From positions 1,054,001 through 1,118,000 of the forward strand of contig JAHYIO010000033.1 of assembly GCA_020543525.1 (NCBI GenBank): DNA of 64,000 nt. Direction: 5' to 3'. Position numbers and translations under genes: made by a program. This DNA comes from Coriolopsis trogii (taxonomy: Eukaryota; Basidiomycota; Agaricomycetes; Polyporales; Polyporaceae). Positions 55,299-64,000 of this stretch are shown here, piece after piece. Below the pieces are notes generated by a model. The model worked only from the letters and a program-made list of their open reading frames with translations. It searched no databases and was not told the DNA's origin. Every line of letters begins with the position of its first letter. Position 1 is the first letter of the stretch.

Positions 55299-56693
55299 TC
55301 AACCTGAAGCAGCGTGCACAGAGGCACTGGACTCGCCGTACACGTCCGCCGGATGAATGAAGCCGCCTTCCCATCCACGCTCCCTTCGGCGATTATCAAC
55401 GGCGTCAACTACCAGATTAACTTCTGCAGGGAACGAAGGCCCACGGAATTGTCGCGGAGGGAATCTTGAGACCTCCGGGACGACCGTCATGGTCGTGAGA
55501 CTGGTCAGCCCGAGGAAGCGCCTGATAGGTAGACCACCGGTCGACTTCAGCCGCTCCTCCTCGGCAGGCCCAATTGGGTCGGGAAATACGCGAACTTCCA
55601 TCGGGGCCCCAGTGCAGCTTGCGGAGTCGCAGACAAATGTCGGCGGTCCGGTGTACACGAGGTTGCCGAAATCAACGATGGGGCGAATCCAAGAACAAGC
55701 AGAGTATTGCTCCGAGGTGGCGACGGGCTGTATCTGTGGGGCATATGGGGCTGGGACGAAGTCGTAAGCGGGAGGCGGACCCATGGAATGGAACTCCGCA
55801 GGAGGAATGTTGTCACGGTGCTCTGTGTTCGCAAGACATTCCACTGCCAGAGGCTCATACATGCCCATGCCCATCCCCGCCCCGTTCTGCTGCTCATTCC
55901 CGAAGATCCGTGCCGCGGCGGCAGGTTCACCGGAATATTCCATAGGGATGTCGAGAGAACCGTCGATAAGGGGATCAGGGATTCCGTCCGACGGTAAAAA
56001 GTCGCTACGGAGTTTGTCGAGGAAATCAGTGGACTCTTCTTGCTTGATCACAGTCTCAGGCTCCTCTGGTTCTTGCTTCACAGAAATACAACGTTTGCAA
56101 CTATGGGTCTGTGTCGATGGCAATGAGTTCATTCCATGACGCGACGGGAGGATATAACGATGCTCACCTGTCTACGCCTTGTCGCGCTTTCATTGTCCTG
56201 GGGAGCGAACGAGTCTTGAGAAGGAACAGGTCCGGGCACCGTGAAAGCATGATCATATGTGGCGGGCAGGCCCGGGAGGTTCTCCCAAGTACGTTCTCGC
56301 TTGAGAGCAGCTCTGTTTGAGGTAGTTGTGGCGGAATCATGAACGGGACGTCCGACAGACGCCTCGGAAGCTCCACCGTACCCTGAACGGCCCACTTCCG
56401 GAGCCTGTGAGTCTTGAGCGATTATGGTGTCTTCCTTCACAACCTGCACGATCCGACGTCGTTCACTTGATCAGCCGCGCGCCGCATGAAGAATCGATGT
56501 CAACGATCCTCACCTTACGACGCTTACTGGCCTTCTCTACCTCCTCTCTGCCAGGAAACGGCGTGGGCGTTCGGACAAGTCGAGAGCGTCGGCCTCCTTC
56601 CTTGACCGTAGGTGACATTTGCAAGTGTGCGGGGAGATAGAGTTTGAGACCTCCCTTAGTCCGCCGCCTCGTAGTAGAACTATTTGAAGCCAT
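55299..56693 (-). CDS. hypothetical protein with basic N-terminus and SUMO-like site
   Basis: Three phase-0 exons (56514-56693, 56168-56443, 55299-56108) give 421 residues. The N-terminus is basic ('TTRRRTKGGLKLYLP', 'EKASKRRK'). The middle has 'SCKRCISVKQEPEEPETVIKQ', with two VKQE/IKQE words that match the SUMO consensus psi-K-x-E. A folded C-terminal part ('RRFLGLTSLTTMTVVPEVSRF') follows. Acidic and Pro-rich stretches lie between. This layout suggests a chromatin or transcription protein, but no DNA-binding domain was recognised. The frame upstream of the ATG has no earlier in-frame ATG. The 3' exon's acceptor CACAG was chosen because the nearer TAG acceptor leads to a stop. Confidence 0.6.
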
Positions 56694-57550
56694 AGCGAAC
56701 AAGCGATGATTCGAGGAGAAGCGTTGGAGAGAGGTCGACGGTGCCCGAGTATGAGAAGATGCGTCCCCGAGTCTACTTGTACTCAACGGCGAGCTTCTAC
56801 GGCCTCATGCCTTGCGTACAGACAGGGGCGCAAAGAAGCGGTATGAAGGCATATCTGCGATGCCAGCCATAGCTTGGGGCACGACAATTGTGTGGGACAG
56901 CATGCGCGCCGCACAACTTGCCGCGTGAAGCATAGGACGAACGCCGCCCTACAGCATTCCCAGAGAGTCCTGCCACGATGGTGAATGATTACAAGTATAC
57001 AAAAACGTGCACATACCGTTTCGGGCTACTCGCTTTGTGTAAACATTCTCGTGGGCGGACCCAGCGAGGCGCTGAGCGAAAACGTTCCTTGGTAAATACC
57101 CGATGTTGGAAGGTTAGCTAGCCTCGTGGAGTTTGAGAAGCGTTTTCGTTACTCCCAATGCCATGAGGCCTGAGCCCCATATTTATAGCGAGGGAACACC
57201 CAGTCAGGAGGCGATGCTGGCCAAACTTGTGGTCGCCACTATGACATAGTCATTGAGCTTCGCAGAGACGAGATACGCGTACGAGTACACGACAGAAATG
57301 TGGACGTCAGCGATCGTTGCCGACAACCAAACGCGTAGCGCCTCACCTTCCTTGTCAGAGGCAAGAGCCTATAGCGTTCCGCCTCGGCTCCTCGTGTTAA
57401 CGCGTTCACAGCTTGAGAGCCTAGGTGATTGTTACGATATACGCATTTGAGCAGTAGTGAGCGATTCAAGACACAATACATAACGTAAGGATACAATTAG
57501 CGACTGCTTCTTTCGACGAGTTTTGCGGCAACACTGGCACACATCAAGTC
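56694..57550. other. intergenic
   Basis: About 860 bases between the start of the previous gene and the 3' end of GUT1. No supported gene is present. Confidence 0.5.
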
Positions 57551-59724
<2,174 letters not shown>

Positions 59725-60659
59725 GATGAGTGCGGGGTGGTGGAGGTGGGGGCGGGGGAGGATAAGGAGGAGGAGAGTAAGATGGTCGGCCGAAGGCGGG
59801 ACGCATACTTATTGGCAGAGACAGGAGACGCATCCTATCATCTCCCCGACACTGCAGTGGCACAGAGGAGCAGTACCCGGCTCTCCGGCCCGACAGTCAT
59901 CTGACCCAGGGCAAACCTTTCTTGTCCGGCATCCAGTGCGGCTTTCGCTCCTTGCCAATGTTTTCGATCGCGCGGCATGCGTTCAGCCTCCCTGAACTTT
60001 TCCGACGCCGTGAAGATTGTATGAACGAGTCGTGGTGCGTGCACTTTCGCGAATACACCTCCTAGGTCGCGGCAAGGCAGTCTCCAGACGTTATTTCATT
60101 GAGCGTCGAACGTTGAACATCTGACCCCCCGCCCGTTCCGAACTGTGGAGGGCGGTGAGGAACCATCAGGAACCTCATTATCATGTGAAATCAGGGACTC
60201 CGATCGAATCCGTCTCAAACGATCCTCCGGTATTGCCTCGATGTACGGATGAACAATCGGGCGAATCCTGACGGCATTTCTCAAGTTGTAAGCTGGGCTT
60301 CAGTCTTCTTGATTCCTGCCTCAGAGCTTCACACGAGATTCTCAACTTCGAAAACAAGTCACTCTTTTCTCGTGATCGCATGAGTACATAGAGTCTGCGT
60401 AAGATATGAATACCATGTACCCTTAGTGCATGGTGTGCGACCCTACCCAACGATCTCCCGCCAATCGGAGAGGAGCAGAGCCAAGGTTGGTAATCTCGTG
60501 CCACTGCGCAGAGCGGACTCGTCAGCCATACTTACAGTGTCAGTAATCATGCCCACGATCGCGAGCACACCGCGAACCACGAAACGGACGAACTCACCTC
60601 GACGATCTTCAACGCCCCACCATCTCGGGCACGACTGCGAACGCGCCGTCGGTTCCGTA
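59725..60659. other. intergenic, no confident gene
   Basis: About 935 bases upstream of GUT1. It should hold the GUT1 promoter. Scattered short frames only. Confidence 0.45.
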
Positions 60660-60984
60660 ATCCGGCTTACCCCCACCAATCCGCTTTGACAATCCCGTAC
60701 CCGCCCGAGGACCCATCGGTCGACGCCACGCCGAGCACGGTGTTGAACCCGTGCTTTAACCCAACAACGGCAACATACCTGCTCTCCACGTTCGCCTTCA
60801 CGGTCGTAAAGTACTGCTTGAACCCGCCAAAGTCGAACATACCGTCGTAGAAGTGCGCGGTCACGCTCGGCGCGAACGCATCGTCCAACCCCGCCGCCCA
60901 GCAGCCCGGGGCGGGGAGAGAAGTCGTGAGTGATCTGGCATCATAACCAACGCAACCACACCAAAAGCAATTCGGAGTCGTCAA
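60660..60984 (-). pseudogene. possible SnoaL/NTF2-like fragment
   Basis: A minus-strand frame reads 'GLDDAFAPSVTAHFYDGMFD', 'FGGFKQYFTTVKANVESRYV' and 'LKHGFNTVLGVASTDGSSGG', ending 'KADWWG' then a stop. The look is that of an NTF2/SnoaL-like small domain. No ATG is found for the start. One frame over, directly after the stop, 'KPDYGTDGAFAVVPEM' could continue it, so either a splice (a GTAAGC donor is present) or a frameshift is involved. Because neither end is sound, a decayed gene is the simplest reading. Confidence 0.3.
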
Positions 60985-61596
60985 ATGTTGGCATATACTT
61001 CATAGAGACCGCATGCTGCTCGCTTCTACTACGACTTATTCACGTTGCGTTGCACCCACCGTGGAGCTCGATGGTAGAACAGCCTATGTACAGATGTAAA
61101 ACTTCATCAGTGAACATTCTAGGCGGTAGAGACGGGGTCAAACCTTGGCCGCACGGGCTACTAAACACCGTCATTACACCTGCTACATCACGGGCCACTT
61201 AGAATTCCTGACAGGAAATCTCTGGATCGCCCGTGCATCTGCAGCCGTCTGCCGGTCGCGTTTCATCTTGGAGAGCGTCTTCAAATCCGCAAGCAATCCC
61301 TTGCCATTAGCCGTCCACGGTTGTCTTGCAGCTCCTCCGAGTCGCCGGGACGCACATAGCGTCAAGTAGCACTGTATCCACAAAATCCCATTAAAGAGCG
61401 AGATATACAAGCCAGCCCCAGAAGAGAGTGCCTAGATGAAGCGAGTGTGTAGTCGATACATTGCATGCAGAATCACCCCTGGATGCTGATAAATGTGCAA
61501 GAAACATAGCCTCGAAGCGCGCGTCCATCCTCGAGCCTCCAATATGGTTGAGCCCAAGGCGGATCAACGAGTGTGGACTCGCAAAGGATATGCTGC
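60985..61596. other. intergenic, 3' side of GH47 gene
   Basis: About 610 bases with no supported gene. A minus-strand frame here has no motif. Confidence 0.5.
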
Positions 61597-64000
61597 TCAC
61601 GGCCACTTGAAGTTGAATTTGTGCTTCTCCCAGTCGCTCCACTGGAAAACAGGCAGTGGATGCGCCTCGGTGTTGAATACCCACTTGTCGAGGGGTACCG
61701 GATCGTCCTCGGTGAAGAGAAGATACAAGTACTTGAGGCTGCAAGATAATGTTAATAACGATCCGAGTGAGCTGAATCGGACAGGCTTACGTCTCAGCGA
61801 GGAAGAAACTGTTACCAAAGCATGTCAGCAAGAGGCTATCACTGGCAGGGCAGTACAGGATAGGTACCTTGGTTGCTCGTCGGCCTGCGGTGCAGGGGAT
61901 TGAGCGACGTCCCTTAAGCTCGAGTATCCAATAGCGTTCTTTGCTTCCTTCTCAATCGCCTGGAAGATCTGCCACCCTCGCTCGCGCCAGACAGGGTTGT
62001 TTGTAACCCGCCACATGATATATATGGACTCGAGGGTCTGTCGGGCAGTGCAGAGAGATCGATCAGCATCAAAGAGCATCTAGAGAAAGAAAGAGTTCTC
62101 TCGCCGAAAAGGTCAAAAACGTGACTCACCTCGGGTCGCAGGAAGTAGTCGCCGCGCTGCACGGCGTAGTCCCATGGCTGGGTAGGGACCTTCAGGTTCT
62201 CAGTACGCTGGTAGGGGATGACCTTCTTCTCGTTCAGTCCGGGAAGAGGACCTTTCATGCCGCCCAGCCTCCACTTCTCCAAAGCCTCAATCCACAACGT
62301 GCTCGAATGATCCATGTTGGCCACCTCCGGGCCAAGTCCAGAGGGCATCTCCGCATACAGGAGATAGCAGCTGGTCGCCAGACCCTCGGCAGCAGCCATA
62401 TGAAGCGTGCGCAGGTCATAGTTCTGCAGAAGACGGTATTGCCGCTGCGCCTCAGGGTTCAGGTCATTCACATCGATGATCGACAAGTTCAAAGGGAGGG
62501 TGTGAGCGCCGAGCGCAAGGAGGCCGGGGAAGAAGCATGAGAGGTGCTCGAAATGATGTGAGGGCGAGAACTTGCTTCCACCAGTATCGGGTGTGTAGAG
62601 CATCTCACGATTCGGCGTCATGTATAAAAGTCGTGTGAGCACCTCGTTAGTCGTGAGTATATCTGCCGGCGCTATGTCAATGGCTTCCATGGGCGGTCTT
62701 CCCACATAATGTACTCACACATTTGAAGTTGGGCCATGTCCTGCTTGCCCGTGAGCAAATGCTGCTTGAGGAGGTACTCATGTCCGCTGTCCGCAGCAGC
62801 CCCGACAGACCGGGCCTCTACATCCGCTTGATCAGACCAATGGCGACGAACGGTCTGAGGGACAACGCACCGGTAGAAGGCTTGCCCTGACCGTGATTCC
62901 AGTGTGTGGCCAACATGCCGCCCTTCTGCGCTTGCATAGCATTGGCGAGCGTTTGCAGGACATGGTTGCCCTGTCGAAATGTTAATGGGCAACGGACAGA
63001 TCATTGTCGTGACGACTGACTGCATCGAAGTGGTTGCGCTTCCCCGTCGCGTGTGCAAGGTACGTCCATTCAAGCTGGCAGGAGGCGATTTCGGCCAGAA
63101 CGCCGCTGACACCGCCAGATGTCTGTCCACTTACAGGCGTTTGGAGTCAGCAATTACTATGACTTGTGGAAAAGGCTCGGTAGTCACGTACGTGGCAGTG
63201 TTGACACCATATGTTGGTAAGCCATGAGCAGTCTGAAATGCGGGCTCCAGAAGGGTAGAAAGTGTGTCCGCCTTCTCGAGCAAGATCTCCTCGCCAGAAA
63301 GCGCGTATGCCGCCAGAAGACCACCCAAATACCGGATGACAGTCTCGAAAAAGGGCGCATATAGGGACTTGGAGCTGGCATATCGTGAGTTCTTGATCTG
63401 GAATCGCAGTCAGTATGCGTGACGTGAGGAGGCTTCTGGCCAATAGCTAAGTATCCAGCATGAAGGCGAAAAGTGCACCGAAGCATCGCAATGTACTGAA
63501 GCTGAGAGGTGGCGTAAGGGTGCATCTAAGGGGTTCCCATGTATGCCTAACGGGACTACCGGGACCCGACCTTGTGCATTTCCCAGTGCATGCCCTTCTC
63601 GGTCAAGTGGCGCTTGTCTGGCGGCATCACCTGTGCTCAAGTCTTGGAGGATCGATACACTGCAAGGAAGACGTCATGCGCGATTCTCCTGCATGTATTT
63701 TACGGCGACGGAGAGGATGGCCAAGACACGTCTTATAAGCTTGGTCCCAAGTTTTATCAATCTGTGGATGCTCCACAGACAACTCACAAGCTCACTTAGC
63801 AATGCGAGATGTGCGATGATTCACAAAATAGGTACCGAGCGGAGAGTAGCATTGTGACGAACCTCATCAAAACGACCGTCGCGGACTATTGGCAGGGCCT
63901 CCTTGAACTCGTCGTACAAGCCCATGAGGAGCATCGTGTCTAGAGAGTCGTACATTGTCACGTTCCACCCATTGAAGCTGATACCAAGTCAACGACAGCG
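61597..64000 (-). CDS. GH47 class I alpha-1,2-mannosidase, N-terminus outside window
   Basis: Reading from the right edge to the stop at 61597-61599, exons encode 'GWNVTMYDSLDTMLLMGLYD' (the family's V-DSLDTL-xxMGL start), 'FFETVIRYLGGLLAAYALSG', 'SGVLAEIASCQLEWTYLA', 'VGAAADSGHEYLLKQHLL', 'HHFEHLSCFFPGLLALG' and 'DYFLRPE'. The end is 'TLESIYIMWRVTNNPVW', then 'FNTEAHPLPV', whose Thr is the calcium ligand in this family. Together they form most of the (alpha/alpha)7 barrel that trims mannose from N-glycans in the ER or Golgi, or marks misfolded glycoproteins. The start and any membrane anchor lie right of 64000. Short introns are frequent; exons around 62700-62950 are approximate. No inactivating change was seen. 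Confidence 0.9.

Overview
The window is nuclear DNA of a filamentous basidiomycete, most likely a wood-decay agaricomycete (polypore-like). The evidence is dense short introns (mostly 40-75 nt, GT-AG), genes on both strands with short spacers, tandem cytochrome P450s of the fungal type, GH79 and GH47 glycoside hydrolases, a velvet factor, a kinetochore NNF1 gene and a tRNA-Asp with a 9-nt intron. Nothing points to bacteria or an organelle. Gene models were spliced by hand from reading frame, splice sites and family conservation; where exon phases close exactly, protein lengths are given.

Layout. 1-0.9 kb: 3' part of a velvet-domain regulator. 1.7-3 kb: predicted F-box/LRR-like protein (minus). 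5.6-8.5 kb: NNF1 kinetochore subunit, an intron-containing tRNA-Asp, and a coiled-coil nuclear-type protein. 8.8-11.2 kb: DCR2-type metallophosphoesterase. 11.8-16.9 kb: two tandem paralogous P450s with matching introns, including a 14-nt micro-exon. 17.4-24.3 kb: an unknown protein, a STE14-type methyltransferase and an NmrA/SDR-type oxidoreductase. 25.2-29.2 kb: two minus-strand genes with a shared N-terminal signature and intron layout, which I read as an undescribed protein family. 30.4-33.2 kb: citron/DMPK-like AGC kinase. 33.8-35.1 kb: UbiA prenyltransferase.

35.1-43.8 kb is a gene-free, repeat-rich island. It holds an (A)CCCGTACCCG-rich low-complexity block, a minisatellite split by a 1.79-kb element with perfect 25-bp terminal inverted repeats, a 1-kb fold-back element with about 364-bp arms, and two small related hairpins.

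43.9-64 kb is housekeeping-like: a Ser/Pro-rich unknown protein, a dynactin p22/p24-like subunit divergently paired with a NASP-type histone chaperone, PRO2 (proline synthesis), a secreted GH79 enzyme, an unknown nuclear-type protein, glycerol kinase GUT1, and the C-terminal part of a GH47 alpha-mannosidase that runs off the right edge.

Functional links are loose, as is usual for such genomes. The UbiA gene, two P450s, an SDR and a STE14-type methyltransferase lie within about 23 kb, but unrelated genes sit between them, so a meroterpenoid cluster is only a weak hypothesis. The most novel items are the KGPKQT-PERI gene pair and the TIR element inserted in the minisatellite.
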